Positions 36,927-46,239 of a DNA stretch of 64,000 nt are shown here, in pieces (position 1 is the stretch's first letter; every line of letters begins with the position of its first letter). The stretch lies in NCBI GenBank assembly GCA_017466725.1, contig JAFTTP010000002.1, forward strand, positions 191,650 through 255,649, in the 5' to 3' direction. Origin of the DNA: Clostridia bacterium. GTDB lineage: Bacteria > Bacillota > Clostridia > Christensenellales > UBA1242. A program made the translations under genes and the position numbers. Under the pieces are notes generated by a model, which did no database searches, was not told the origin of the DNA, and saw only the letters and a list, made by a program, of their open reading frames with translations.

Positions 36927-39900
36927 TTAATCGCGCAGCTGGGCATCCAAGAAAAATTTAATCATATTTTCAACCTTTTCCGCCACCGAACCATCTGCTT
37001 TAAATTTAATTTTTACAAGGCTATCGAAATACAGTTTCCCGCCAGACGCCTCAAGTCCATCTGAAAGACGCTTATCAATGATGTTTTCTTGTTTTTCAAG
37101 TATAATCATATTTTCAAGTTTGTTGATTATAATCTTTGCCACACCAAAATCAGCCGCTATATTTCGAAGTAAGGCTAAATTACAAAGATTTACAAGTTCT
37201 TGAGGAACCTGCCCAAATCCATCTTGAATGTTTGAAATAATTTCATCTCTTTCATTTGGTGATGATATTTCGCTTATTCTTGTATAATAAACAACCCTTT
37301 GTTCACCATCCTCAATATAATCCTCACTGATATAAGCAGAAAGAGAAACTTCAAGTTTAACGTTGCTTTTTCTTTTAACCTTTTCGCCTTTAATTTCTTT
37401 GACTTCTTCATCCAGCAGTTTTACAAACATGTCATAACCAACTTTGGCTATATGGCCATGTTGTTGTTTGCCTAAAATGTTTCCAGCGCCACGCAATTCA
37501 AGGTCTCGCATGGCAATTTTAAAGCCAGAGCCAAGTTGACTGAATTCCTTAATCGCCTCAAGGCGCTTATACGCATCATCAGTCAAGCGCTTATCTTTTT
37601 GATAGGTCAAATAAGCATAACTGAGTTTGTCGCTACGCCCTATTCTTCCTCTTATTTGATAAAGCTGACTTAAACCAAGCCTATCCGCCTCAATCACCAC
37701 CATAGTGTTTGCTGCCGGAAGATTTATGCCGTTTTCTATAAGTGTTGTTGCAATTAGCACATTATATTGACCATCATACAACTGCGCAATAACATTTTCA
37801 AGACTGCGCTCAGTCATCTGCCCATGCGCAACACCAACTTTGGCATTTGGAAGAAGTTTTCTAATATAAGCGGCAAACTCATCAATAGTTTCAACCCTAT
37901 TATACACAATAAACGCCTGACCGCCTCGCGCAAGTTCGCGAGAAATTACATCCTTTATAAGTTGGTCACTTTCTTCTGCAAGATAGGTTTGAATTGGCAG
38001 CCTATCACGTGGTGGCGTTTCAATAATTGAAATATCGCGTATGCCAGAAAGCGACATGTTAAGCGTTCTTGGAATAGGTGTCGCGGAAAGAGTGAGCACA
38101 TCAATATTTCGACTTCTATCCTTTATTTTCTCTTTGTGCTCAACACCAAAACGCTGTTCTTCATCCAAAATAAGAAGGCCTAAATCGTTATAAATTACAT
38201 CATCACTCAAAAGTCTGTGAGTGCCAATAATCATATCAACCTTGCCATCTGCAAGGCGTCTTAAAATATCTTTAATTTGAAGAGGTGTTTTAAAACGATT
38301 GACAACCTCAATGCGTATGCCAAACTCTTCAAATCGCGCTTTTGCGGTGCGATAATGCTGCTCAGATAAAATTGTAGTTGGGCACAAAAAGGCAACTTGC
38401 TTGCCATTATAAATGCACTTAAATGCACCTCTTAAGGCAACTTCTGTTTTGCCAAAGCCTACATCACCGCAAATAAGCCTTTCCATAACTCTTTCGCTTT
38501 CCATGTCTTTATCAATATCATGAATTGCCTTAAGTTGATCAGGCGTTTCTGCATACCCAAAAGAGTCTGCAAAACGTTTTTCAAGTTCTTCATCTCTAGC
38601 AAACGCATAGCCTTTGATTAATTGACGCTCTTTATAGATTTCAACAAGGCTGATTGCCATTTCTTTGATGCTTGCTTTTACGCGTTCTTTAAGGCGGTTA
38701 AATTCAGTTCCGCCAAGGGCTGAAAGTTTTGGTTCTTCCTCACTGCCAACATATGCCGAAATTGTGTTTGCCTCTTCGCTTGGCAGATAAAGCATGTCGC
38801 CTTTTTTATATTCAATTACAAAATAATCTTTTTCAACGTCAGAAATTTTAAGTCTTTCTATTTTTACACACTTTCCTATACCGTGAAATGTGTGAACAAC
38901 ATAATCTCCAAGTTTTGGCAGGTAAAATAGGGAATGTTTACTTTTTGAAAATGTAGTATTTGACGACCTAAATAAACTATCACATCCAATGGCAACAATG
39001 TGCTGGCTTAAAAAAGAAAACGAGTACGGCATCGCCAAAGCTGACAAATAAATATTTCCATGAATAAGGTCCTCGCCTTCAACGTAATCTTGATAAGAAA
39101 ATCCATTTTCAGTTAAAAAACTTTCAAGATTTTTCTTAAAACGTTCTTCACCTGCAAACAACAAAATCGCCTGATGCAAATTTTTAAAGTCATAAATATC
39201 TTGCTTTAAGGCCATAAAGTCTGTAAGATAGCTTTGGCTTGCAACCATATTGTTGCGATAGCCCTCATTTAAAATTTGAAAGTTGTCAAAAACATAATCT
39301 GCCTTATCAAGCAAATTGTCAAAATCTTGATAAAATTTATGATTAAAGAAAGATGTTGCACTATAACTTTTAACAAGCATTTCAATTTCTTCATTAACTC
39401 GTTTTGGTTCATCCAAAATTTTTATGCCGTCTAAATCAAAAACACAATCCTCTCCAAGTGGCAATTTTGTCAAATAAATGTCAATTTTTTCAACTTTTTC
39501 AAGGTTTTTCATGTTATTTTCATCAAATATTGATATATTTTCAATTATATCATCGAAAAATTCAACCCTAACAGGATGATCGCTGTTGGTGACAAACACG
39601 TCTAAAATGTCACCCCTAACCGCAAATTGTCCACTCATTAGTGCCAATGATGAACGCTCGTATCCCATATCTGCAAGCGTTTTTGTAAGCGAAGATAGGT
39701 CTATTTGCTGACCAACTTCAAGAGATAATGGCGATAATGAACTTTTGTCAAATTTAATGATTGCAGAACAAGGCAAAACAATCAAGCAATCTACCTGCCC
39801 TGCCACATACTTATTTAAATTTTCTACAAATGGCAATAGATTTTTATCAGCCTCATCTGCATTTTCTCTTGCATTTGAAATTATTTCAACTTTTTTGCCA

Positions 39901-40064
39901 AAAGCCTCAAACCCACGCTTGATTTTACCGGCAGAAACAAAATTGTTAGACAAAAAAATCAAGCGTTCAAAGTGATTAGATATAATAATCTTCTCACCTT
40001 CTTTAACGCCAGAAACAACTTGATTTTTTATAATTTTTTCAATTTTGTCACTTAAAAACTTCAA
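36927..40064 (-). CDS. mfd: Transcription-repair coupling factor Mfd
   Basis: 1045 residues, somewhat shorter than the usual 1130-1180. Mfd removes stalled RNA polymerase from DNA lesions and recruits UvrA. A UvrB-like N-terminal part is followed by the RNA-polymerase-interacting (CarD-like) domain (GDYVVHTFHGIGKCVKIE near 385), then helicase motifs GDVGFGKTEVA (near 536), DEEQRFGVEHKEK (near 635) and RGRIGRS (near 808), and the C-terminal TRCF domain. Its ATG overlaps the pth stop codon by four bases, the classical pth-mfd arrangement of Firmicutes. Confidence 0.97.
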   Translation of the reverse strand: MKFLSDKIEKIIKNQVVSGVKEGEKIIISNHFERLIFLSNNFVSAGKIKRGFEAFGKKVEIISNARENADEADKNLLPFVENLNKYVAGQVDCLIVLPCSAIIKFDKSSLSPLSLEVGQQIDLSSLTKTLADMGYERSSLALMSGQFAVRGDILDVFVTNSDHPVRVEFFDDIIENISIFDENNMKNLEKVEKIDIYLTKLPLGEDCVFDLDGIKILDEPKRVNEEIEMLVKSYSATSFFNHKFYQDFDNLLDKADYVFDNFQILNEGYRNNMVASQSYLTDFMALKQDIYDFKNLHQAILLFAGEERFKKNLESFLTENGFSYQDYVEGEDLIHGNIYLSALAMPYSFSFLSQHIVAIGCDSLFRSSNTTFSKSKHSLFYLPKLGDYVVHTFHGIGKCVKIERLKISDVEKDYFVIEYKKGDMLYLPSEEANTISAYVGSEEEPKLSALGGTEFNRLKERVKASIKEMAISLVEIYKERQLIKGYAFARDEELEKRFADSFGYAETPDQLKAIHDIDKDMESERVMERLICGDVGFGKTEVALRGAFKCIYNGKQVAFLCPTTILSEQHYRTAKARFEEFGIRIEVVNRFKTPLQIKDILRRLADGKVDMIIGTHRLLSDDVIYNDLGLLILDEEQRFGVEHKEKIKDRSRNIDVLTLSATPIPRTLNMSLSGIRDISIIETPPRDRLPIQTYLAEESDQLIKDVISRELARGGQAFIVYNRVETIDEFAAYIRKLLPNAKVGVAHGQMTERSLENVIAQLYDGQYNVLIATTLIENGINLPAANTMVVIEADRLGLSQLYQIRGRIGRSDKLSYAYLTYQKDKRLTDDAYKRLEAIKEFSQLGSGFKIAMRDLELRGAGNILGKQQHGHIAKVGYDMFVKLLDEEVKEIKGEKVKRKSNVKLEVSLSAYISEDYIEDGEQRVVYYTRISEISSPNERDEIISNIQDGFGQVPQELVNLCNLALLRNIAADFGVAKIIINKLENMIILEKQENIIDKRLSDGLEASGGKLYFDSLVKIKFKADGSVAEKVENMIKFFLDAQLRD

Positions 40065-40573
40065 TTTATTTGCTCCAATATCATATTTGCTGCTTGTTCT
40101 ATTGCCTTGTCCATTTCAATAAGTTCTTCTTTGCTAAGTTTTGAAAGTACATAATCCGCAAGATCTTTGCTTTGGTCTCGGCCAACGCCCACCTTCACAC
40201 GCTCAAACTCTTGCCCAATGAAACTTACAATTGAGCGAAGGCCATTATGCGTGCCTGCGCTGCCATGCTGGCGATATCTCACCGTGCCACGTGGTAAATC
40301 AATATCATCAACCGCCACCAATATTCTTGCATCTTTATATTTTTGTTTAACAAGCGCCACAGCCTCGCCACTTAAGTTCATATAAGTGGTTGGTTTCATA
40401 AGTAATATGTTTTCACCACCGCAGCATCCTTCGGCAATAACAGACTTAAATTTTTCTTTTTTAAATTCAACGCCAAGTTTTTCCGCCAATTTATCTACAA
40501 CTTTAAAGCCCATATTGTGCACTGTATTTTCATACTCTCGCCCAATATTTCCAAGCCCTATAACAACAATCAT
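40061..40573 (-). CDS. pth: Peptidyl-tRNA hydrolase
   Basis: 170 residues, slightly short. It releases peptides from prematurely dissociated peptidyl-tRNA. The family motifs GLGNIGREYENTVHNMGF (catalytic His19, where most members read NTRHN), KPTTYMNLSG and DDIDLPRG (catalytic Asp near 93) are present, as is GSAGTHNGLRS. It follows the GlmU-like gene without a gap and overlaps mfd by four bases, so translation is coupled. Confidence 0.97.
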   Translation of the reverse strand: MIVVIGLGNIGREYENTVHNMGFKVVDKLAEKLGVEFKKEKFKSVIAEGCCGGENILLMKPTTYMNLSGEAVALVKQKYKDARILVAVDDIDLPRGTVRYRQHGSAGTHNGLRSIVSFIGQEFERVKVGVGRDQSKDLADYVLSKLSKEELIEMDKAIEQAANMILEQIN

Positions 40574-41440
40574 TTATCTTTCCTCGTTAATAATTTTTTC
40601 GCCAACCTTTATTGTCAAATTCTGTCCTATTTTACTGTTTTCAATATAAGCGCCTTCCGTTTTGACCATAGGCGAAAGTATGCTGTTTATAATTAAGTTA
40701 CCACTTTCAAGCACACATCCGCTTGAAATTACACTTTGCCCTTCAATAATATTGTTTGGATATATTACCACACCACTTTCAATTTCGCAATCGGCATCAA
40801 TGAATACAGTGTTTTCACCAAAAATAACAACGCCATTTTCCATGTGATAATTAACAATTTTTTTGTTTAAAAGTTTATGCATTAAAGAAAGTGTTTTGCT
40901 GCTGTCTGCAACAAGCAGGCTTTCATCGTCATATCCACCAGTTGCACTTGACATAAAAGAAGGGTTATTTCTTAAAAATTCAGTTTTTACAATTACCCCT
41001 CTTGCAAGTTGCAGAAAGTTGATGCTACGACAAGAAAAGTAATCCATAATCCTATAAAACGCATTTCTATCAAACAAAGGCGTATCATTATAAAATACAG
41101 CGATAATCTTCTTATCAGTATCAATCGTTCTGATTTTAGACATAATATCTTCACAGTCGTCAATCACAATTTTTTGACACTGCGCCCCTGCCATAAGCAC
41201 CCAGTCAGTCATGGTTTTTCCGCAAAGTTTAAGGCTGGCAAAACAAGGGCAAACATCTGTACGGTTTGTCCTTACCACAACAAAAAGCACCTCATTGTTA
41301 ATCCAATCGAAGTTTACTGGTTTGATAAGCGACTGAGGCAGTGTTATGCTTTCTTCCTCAGCACATTCTTTGTCAAGGTTATCAAAATCAATACCAATTT
41401 GATTTTCTGCGATTTCTAATCCAATTTCTGTAGTTTCCAT
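40574..41440 (-). CDS. Decayed GlmU-like protein (left-handed beta-helix)
   Basis: 288 residues from the ATG at 41440. Residues about 190-285 match the linker and left-handed beta-helix of GlmU (HMENGVVIFGENTVFIDADC, VVIYPNNIIEGQSVI, AYIENSKIG). The N-terminal nucleotidyltransferase region is only faintly recognisable, with no LAAGxGTRM motif and no catalytic Lys/Asp pair. The acetyltransferase part is also cut short: GlmU has about 450 residues. In many Firmicutes glmU lies upstream of prs-pth-mfd, so this is probably a descendant of glmU with a changed function. The frame to 41485 adds 15 residues without support. No ribosome site is present. Confidence 0.65.
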   Translation of the reverse strand: METTEIGLEIAENQIGIDFDNLDKECAEEESITLPQSLIKPVNFDWINNEVLFVVVRTNRTDVCPCFASLKLCGKTMTDWVLMAGAQCQKIVIDDCEDIMSKIRTIDTDKKIIAVFYNDTPLFDRNAFYRIMDYFSCRSINFLQLARGVIVKTEFLRNNPSFMSSATGGYDDESLLVADSSKTLSLMHKLLNKKIVNYHMENGVVIFGENTVFIDADCEIESGVVIYPNNIIEGQSVISSGCVLESGNLIINSILSPMVKTEGAYIENSKIGQNLTIKVGEKIINEER

Positions 41441-41446
41441 ACTTAA

Positions 41447-41475
41447 AGTATATATTTTAATTATTTTTTTGTCAA
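41447..41475 (-). promoter_or_regulatory. Promoter giving a leaderless mRNA for the GlmU-like/pth/mfd operon
   Basis: TTGACA, 17 bases, TATACT, then six bases to the ATG at 41440, which makes the expected transcription start the A of the start codon. Confidence 0.8.
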
Positions 41476-41596
41476 CAATTAGCAAGAATAAAACGCCATT
41501 GAAAAATAAAAAACTTCAAAAAAATGTTAAAAACATCTAAATTTGTTTTTTTTATTTTTTTATTTATGATATATTCTTAAATGTAAGGAGAGAAAA

Positions 41597-42682
41597 ATGT
41601 CAGTTAAAAAATCAAATAAAATTTTCGGTTTGTTAATAATTGCAATTGCTTTGTTGTGCTCTTCTTTAATAGGCGGATTAAATATATCAAATGCATATGC
41701 CTTAGACCTAGGACAAAAGCATGACTTTTTTCAGGTTGAAATTTTAGACAAAGAAGACAACTCACTTTCTTCAAAAAAGACTATACAATATCAATATGGC
41801 AGCACATCATCTGATGTGGCAAAAGCCTATGTATACGATGTAAGTAAAACTTATAACTTTAAATTAAAATTTAATTTCAGCGACGCAGCAACAACTGAAT
41901 GGGGAGACACACAGCCAACATCAATCGACTCAAAATACACTTTAAAAATTGAAACACTTTACTTAAAACACGGATATTCTAGCGCTCCTTTTTATGACAA
42001 CGTAGGAAATACCGTAGGTGCAGTTGCCATTAATGAAAATACGTATACAATGACTGAAGAAGAGGGATATAAAGACTTCGCAAACGAGACCTATAAAATT
42101 CAAATTCAATCAAACCAAACAATTAATTGGGGAATTTATCGCTTTAAAATGACCCTCAGTGATGACTTGATTTTTTACTCAGACTACTTTGTTTTAGAGC
42201 CTACCACCAGTGTAAAAGATAAACCAGTAATCATGATGACAGATGACGGAATTGACTCTTACACTTTTTCAATAAATCCTGATACCGAAGAATATAAATA
42301 TGCCGATGAAAGACAAATTAAATGGTACGTTTTTGGCAAAACAAATGAAGGAAAAAATTATGCACTAACCCCTACAGATTTAAAACGCTCAGATTTTATT
42401 GAATTAAATGCTAATGACAAATTGTATGACGACAGTTTTGAAAGAAATGGATATTCACTTACCCTGCCAAAGCCAGACCTTAAAGATGGCGAGTGGCAAG
42501 TATGGTGCGAATTTACACCTAAAAATAGTGCCGTTACCACAAAAAGTGATGTATGCGAATTTGTAATTGGTGACGCAGGAAACATTCCTTTCTTTTGGAT
42601 TATAGGCAGCGTAGCTGTGGCAGGCATTGGAATAACAATACTTATTGCCGCATTAAAAACTAAACGAGAAAAAATTTATTAA
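41597..42682 (+). CDS. Secreted protein with C-terminal membrane anchor
   Basis: 361 residues. A signal peptide (about 1-36, ending near SNAYA) is followed by a long beta-rich extracellular part and a C-terminal membrane segment (about 332-352, FFWIIGSVAVAGIGITILIA) with a basic tail KTKREK. The tail acts as a stop-transfer anchor and has no LPXTG motif. I do not recognise a domain. The repeated pattern of YTFSINPDTEEYKYADER- and WYVFGK-like strands suggests Ig-like folds. AAGGAGAG lies ahead of the ATG. It is a single gene between two terminator-like regions. Confidence 0.8.
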   Translation: MSVKKSNKIFGLLIIAIALLCSSLIGGLNISNAYALDLGQKHDFFQVEILDKEDNSLSSKKTIQYQYGSTSSDVAKAYVYDVSKTYNFKLKFNFSDAATTEWGDTQPTSIDSKYTLKIETLYLKHGYSSAPFYDNVGNTVGAVAINENTYTMTEEEGYKDFANETYKIQIQSNQTINWGIYRFKMTLSDDLIFYSDYFVLEPTTSVKDKPVIMMTDDGIDSYTFSINPDTEEYKYADERQIKWYVFGKTNEGKNYALTPTDLKRSDFIELNANDKLYDDSFERNGYSLTLPKPDLKDGEWQVWCEFTPKNSAVTTKSDVCEFVIGDAGNIPFFWIIGSVAVAGIGITILIAALKTKREKIY

Positions 42683-42683
42683 T

Positions 42684-42715
42684 AAAAAATGATTGCCATC
42701 GGCAATCTTTTTTTT
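42684..42715. terminator. Bidirectional terminator
   Basis: GATTGCC-ATC-GGCAATC with T residues on the plus strand and A/T-rich sequence on the other. It lies between convergent genes. Confidence 0.85.
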
Positions 42716-43115
42716 ACAGAACATTATGAATATTTGCCCCCATAAAATGCAGGTAGCCGTAACAATAGTGTTTTATTTCTTCTAAAGAGACTTTAAACTC
42801 GGTCACCTCGTCTTCAGCGATATATGTTTTAAGCCTTACAACCTCTTGCCCTATTTCTTGTATGCTTTTGTGATTAACCATAAAACAAAGTGCACTTTCA
42901 TCTTGCCTCCACATGTACTCTAAATTATCAACAGCCATAACAACATCCATACTTTTCAAGGACTCTCGCCCTTCAATTAGCTTTTCAATTTTATAGCATT
43001 GTGTTTGAACGGCGCGCAGACTGTTTGAGACAAGTACATCTTCTAGAATGCAAATAGCGCAAAGCACTAAAATTATAAAAATAAAGTTTGCTATGTGAAA
43101 AATTTTATTTTTCAT
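42714..43115 (-). CDS. DUF4363-type membrane protein
   Basis: 133 residues from the ATG at 43115. The frame to 43193 lies inside the upstream gene and is not supported. One N-terminal membrane segment (about 6-27) is followed by a helical extracellular part, which fits DUF4363. Such genes commonly sit next to DUF421 (YetF-like) genes, as here, where the coding regions overlap by 11 bases. The function is unknown, and membrane or spore-related roles are often guessed. Confidence 0.75.
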   Translation of the reverse strand: MKNKIFHIANFIFIILVLCAICILEDVLVSNSLRAVQTQCYKIEKLIEGRESLKSMDVVMAVDNLEYMWRQDESALCFMVNHKSIQEIGQEVVRLKTYIAEDEVTEFKVSLEEIKHYCYGYLHFMGANIHNVL

Positions 43116-43824
43116 TTTGCACCAACCTTTTAGTTGTAAAAGGTTTGCCTTGTGCATCCTTTTGTTGAATATAACCCTCACCTGCTTGGTCAATCGACAG
43201 CAACAAAACTTCTTTTAAGTTTTTACAGCCATGCTGATTAATGATGTTGTTTATCATCTTTTCATCATATCCGGCAAGGGTGCAATTATCTTTCATAATT
43301 TTGCCTTCATTTACTAAAACTATCGGCAAAAAACTCTCTTCTACATTAAGTTTTAAATCACCGTTTGTTGCTGGTGCGCTTTCACTTTTGGGCATAACGC
43401 TTATTTTGCCATTAGTTTCCATTATGGCATACTGCACCTGCGCTATGGTAAAATATCCACTTTCTCTTAGTGCGGCAAAAATATCATCAACTGATAAGTT
43501 GAGTTTTTTCATCGCCTCATAGTCAATACCCTTAGGATTTATAATTATTACCGGCTTGCCACTTATAAGTTTGCTCATTTTCTGACTGATTTTTGTAATC
43601 CAAGTAAGTATAAAATGCAAAACTACAAGCGTTAAAAGTGGCACAACTCCATGCAACACAGGCACAGAGACTTCTGCCATAGGAATTGTGGCAAGGTCGG
43701 CAATAATCAATGTCAGCACAAGTTCAAATGGCTGCATTTGCCCAAGTTGCCTTTTACCCATAATCCTAAAGACAAACAACACTATCAAATATATTAAAAT
43801 TGAACGAATAATGATTGTAAGCAT
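43105..43824 (-). CDS. DUF421 (YetF-like) membrane protein
   Basis: 239 residues. Three membrane segments near the N-terminus contain the family signature YLIVLFVFRIMGKRQLGQMQPFELVLTLIIADLATIPM. The cytoplasmic domains (LISGKPVIIINPKGIDYEAM, SVDDIFAALRESGYFTIAQVQYAI) match DUF421/YetF, a family with unknown biochemical function and members in sporulating Firmicutes. The start is the ATG at 43824. It has no ribosome site, and a TATACT box ends six bases before it. Confidence 0.93.
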   Translation of the reverse strand: MLTIIIRSILIYLIVLFVFRIMGKRQLGQMQPFELVLTLIIADLATIPMAEVSVPVLHGVVPLLTLVVLHFILTWITKISQKMSKLISGKPVIIINPKGIDYEAMKKLNLSVDDIFAALRESGYFTIAQVQYAIMETNGKISVMPKSESAPATNGDLKLNVEESFLPIVLVNEGKIMKDNCTLAGYDEKMINNIINQHGCKNLKEVLLLSIDQAGEGYIQQKDAQGKPFTTKRLVQNEK

Positions 43825-43830
43825 GTCTTT

Positions 43831-43836
43831 AGTATA
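43831..43836 (-). promoter_or_regulatory. -10 box placed for a leaderless DUF421 mRNA
   Basis: TATACT ends six bases before the ATG at 43824. The -35 region is weak, so this site is less certain than the others. Confidence 0.45.
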
Positions 43837-43844
43837 AACAAAAA

Positions 43845-45383
43845 TTAAATATTTTTACTTTTTTGATGGTTTTTTATTTTTATTTTGTTTTTAAAAGCAA
43901 CATACACACCTTTGACATCAAACAAGTTTAATACCATAGCCAGAGAAATAAAACTTCCCACAGATATTATACCACCAACAATCAACACCACAAATGTTGG
44001 TAAAACATATTCGCACAAACTTGCCATAAACGCTGTCAACGCGCCAGACGGAATAATTACTGCAACATATTTTAAAAGCAATTTACCTAGTTTTATATTG
44101 ACATGCGCATATTTTTTCAGCAAACGCAAATTCATTAAAAAAACTACTATATAATTAAGCCCCATACCTACAACAAGAGCATTGATGCCAAGTAATGCCG
44201 GCAAAAACCACATTGCAATAAACATTACACCAGAGCCTACAAGAAAACTAAAAAATGACTTATTTTCAAGCCCCATTGAATTTAAAAGAGAAGATGATAC
44301 ATTTGTAAGCCCCAACGGAATTAGCACCCAAGAGGCCGACTGCAAAAGTGAGCCGCTAAGCACATTATCATATAAGAAAACCCCCAAACTTTCCCCCATC
44401 CCCATAAACATTGGCACAAATAGAGATGAAATTGCCAGCGCAAACGAGATTGAAAATGTTGCACGTCTTTCTACGTGCTGGCTGTTGTTTTGAGCAACTG
44501 CAGTTGAAATTTCAGGCACAAGTGCAGTTGAAAGTGAACCTATAATTGTTGTCGGTATAAACAGCAGCGGCATCGTCATCCCCATGGCAACACCATACAA
44601 ACTTAATGCTTGCGAATTTGTATAACCTATAGCCATAAGCCTTGCTGGAATAATCATGGCCACCAGAGGCTGCACAAAAGAGCCTGCCACGCGCATGCCT
44701 GTAATTGGTGCCGATTGACAGACAAATGGCTTTAAATGTGCCTTTTGCGGTTTATATAATTTGCCTCCATAATAAAAATATAAAACTATTACAAGCGCCA
44801 TAGAAAAGAAACAGGCAATAGACATTGACCAGCCAAGGTTGAGTGCATTTTTTAGTGCTGAAAATGAAATATTAATGGCAAGTAAACTAATTACTATGCG
44901 AATAACTTGTTCGTAAAGTTCTGTTACACATAGTGCAAAATAGTTCCCCCTAGCCCACAAGTCACCACGAAAAACACAGTATACAGCCGAAAAAATCAAA
45001 CTTGGCAGCAATGAAAGCAAAATAATTATGCAGTTTTTATCGGTAAAAAGCATTGAAAATAAATTTTTGCTTATAAGAACGATTAAACAAATTATAATAG
45101 ACAGCACAACAGTAAAAATAAGGGCAACCGACAAAAATGCCCCAGCCTTTTTGCTGTTTTTCTCGGCGTAAAAGGCAGCATTTAATCTGGAAATTACAAA
45201 TGGTATTCCGCTTGAAATTATTGTAAGAAGCACCATAAAAACTGAAGATGCAACTTGATATAAACCAAGTCCCTCAGCACCAACGACGCGTGAAAGAATT
45301 ATGCGAAACACAAACCCTAAAACTCTCGTTAAAAAGGTAAAAAAACTTATTAATGCAACTGTTTTAAATAAAGATTTCATCAT
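43845..45383 (-). CDS. spoVB: Stage V sporulation protein B-like flippase (MOP superfamily)
   Basis: 512 residues with about 14 membrane segments. The N-terminus SLFKTVALISFFTFLTRVLGFVFRIILSRVVGAEGLGLYQ is characteristic of SpoVB/MurJ-type lipid-linked oligosaccharide flippases. It is the polysaccharide-transporter branch in Firmicutes, where SpoVB acts in spore cortex synthesis and paralogues act in growth. Vegetative MurJ or YtgP-type function cannot be excluded from sequence alone. GAGGATA precedes the ATG. Confidence 0.88.
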   Translation of the reverse strand: MMKSLFKTVALISFFTFLTRVLGFVFRIILSRVVGAEGLGLYQVASSVFMVLLTIISSGIPFVISRLNAAFYAEKNSKKAGAFLSVALIFTVVLSIIICLIVLISKNLFSMLFTDKNCIIILLSLLPSLIFSAVYCVFRGDLWARGNYFALCVTELYEQVIRIVISLLAINISFSALKNALNLGWSMSIACFFSMALVIVLYFYYGGKLYKPQKAHLKPFVCQSAPITGMRVAGSFVQPLVAMIIPARLMAIGYTNSQALSLYGVAMGMTMPLLFIPTTIIGSLSTALVPEISTAVAQNNSQHVERRATFSISFALAISSLFVPMFMGMGESLGVFLYDNVLSGSLLQSASWVLIPLGLTNVSSSLLNSMGLENKSFFSFLVGSGVMFIAMWFLPALLGINALVVGMGLNYIVVFLMNLRLLKKYAHVNIKLGKLLLKYVAVIIPSGALTAFMASLCEYVLPTFVVLIVGGIISVGSFISLAMVLNLFDVKGVYVAFKNKIKIKNHQKSKNI

Positions 45384-45438
45384 TATCCTCGCTAGTAAGA
45401 TATTAAATGAAATTTCTTTTTAAAACCTTGTTGAAAAA

Positions 45439-46152
45439 TTAGTCTGCCTTTTTAGAAAATATTCGTTTTATCATTCCCTCGATTTTATCGCTGTATTTAC
45501 TCGAAAAGTATATAAGCACAACACTTGCCGCTAATATTATTCCCCACACAATTAAGCCCCAACCGTGATAAGGAATTATTTCGCCACTGAAAAAATAACT
45601 CACCAAAAATATTCCGATAGGTCTTGTAACAAACTGTGTTGCAATAAAGAAGTTCCAACTCATATCAGTTTGCCCCGCAACTAAACACAAAACATCATCT
45701 GGAAACAGCGGCAAAAGCATGGTAAGCACAAAAGTATATTTGCACCTATTTAAAAATTTTTGCCATTTGTTGCAAAGGGCCTCGCCAACCATAAACGTAA
45801 CTAATTTTCGGCCAAACATTTTGCCCAAAAAGAATGCAAACGCGCTTCCAAGCAAAATACCCGCCAAAGACAAAAGGCTTGCCTGAAAAGGCCCGTAAAT
45901 CAGCGAACCGGCGCCAACGATTACAGGCGACGGAAGAGGAATAAATGTAACCTGTAAAAACTGCAATGTTACAAAGGCAAATCGCCCCCAAAAACCTAAT
46001 GACAAAATTGTTTGTTGAAGTTTGCTTACAGAATTTAATTTTTCCCACCAGCCCGATACTTGCAAAACAAAATAAATCAGTCCAAACAAAAATCCTACTG
46101 AAATCAGCACAATTAAAATGTGATAAATGCGTTTTTTCTTACTTGATTGCAT
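45439..46152 (-). CDS. TVP38/TMEM64 (DedA-like) membrane protein
   Basis: 237 residues. About six membrane segments include the SNARE-associated/VTT domain signature FIPLPSPVIVGAGSLIYGPFQASLLSLAGILLGSAFAFFLGKMFGR. Family members are thought to act as lipid scramblases or in envelope homeostasis. The ATG has no ribosome site. An AATAAT lies six bases ahead, but a -35 box is weak. It is divergent from the VanW-family gene. Confidence 0.9.
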   Translation of the reverse strand: MQSSKKKRIYHILIVLISVGFLFGLIYFVLQVSGWWEKLNSVSKLQQTILSLGFWGRFAFVTLQFLQVTFIPLPSPVIVGAGSLIYGPFQASLLSLAGILLGSAFAFFLGKMFGRKLVTFMVGEALCNKWQKFLNRCKYTFVLTMLLPLFPDDVLCLVAGQTDMSWNFFIATQFVTRPIGIFLVSYFFSGEIIPYHGWGLIVWGIILAASVVLIYFSSKYSDKIEGMIKRIFSKKAD

Positions 46153-46239
46153 AATTTTATTATTTTCTTTAAAAGCATAAATATTCTTGCTTGTATATTT
46201 TCACCTTCCTTGCAAAAAATAATGACAAGGAGATGAAAC

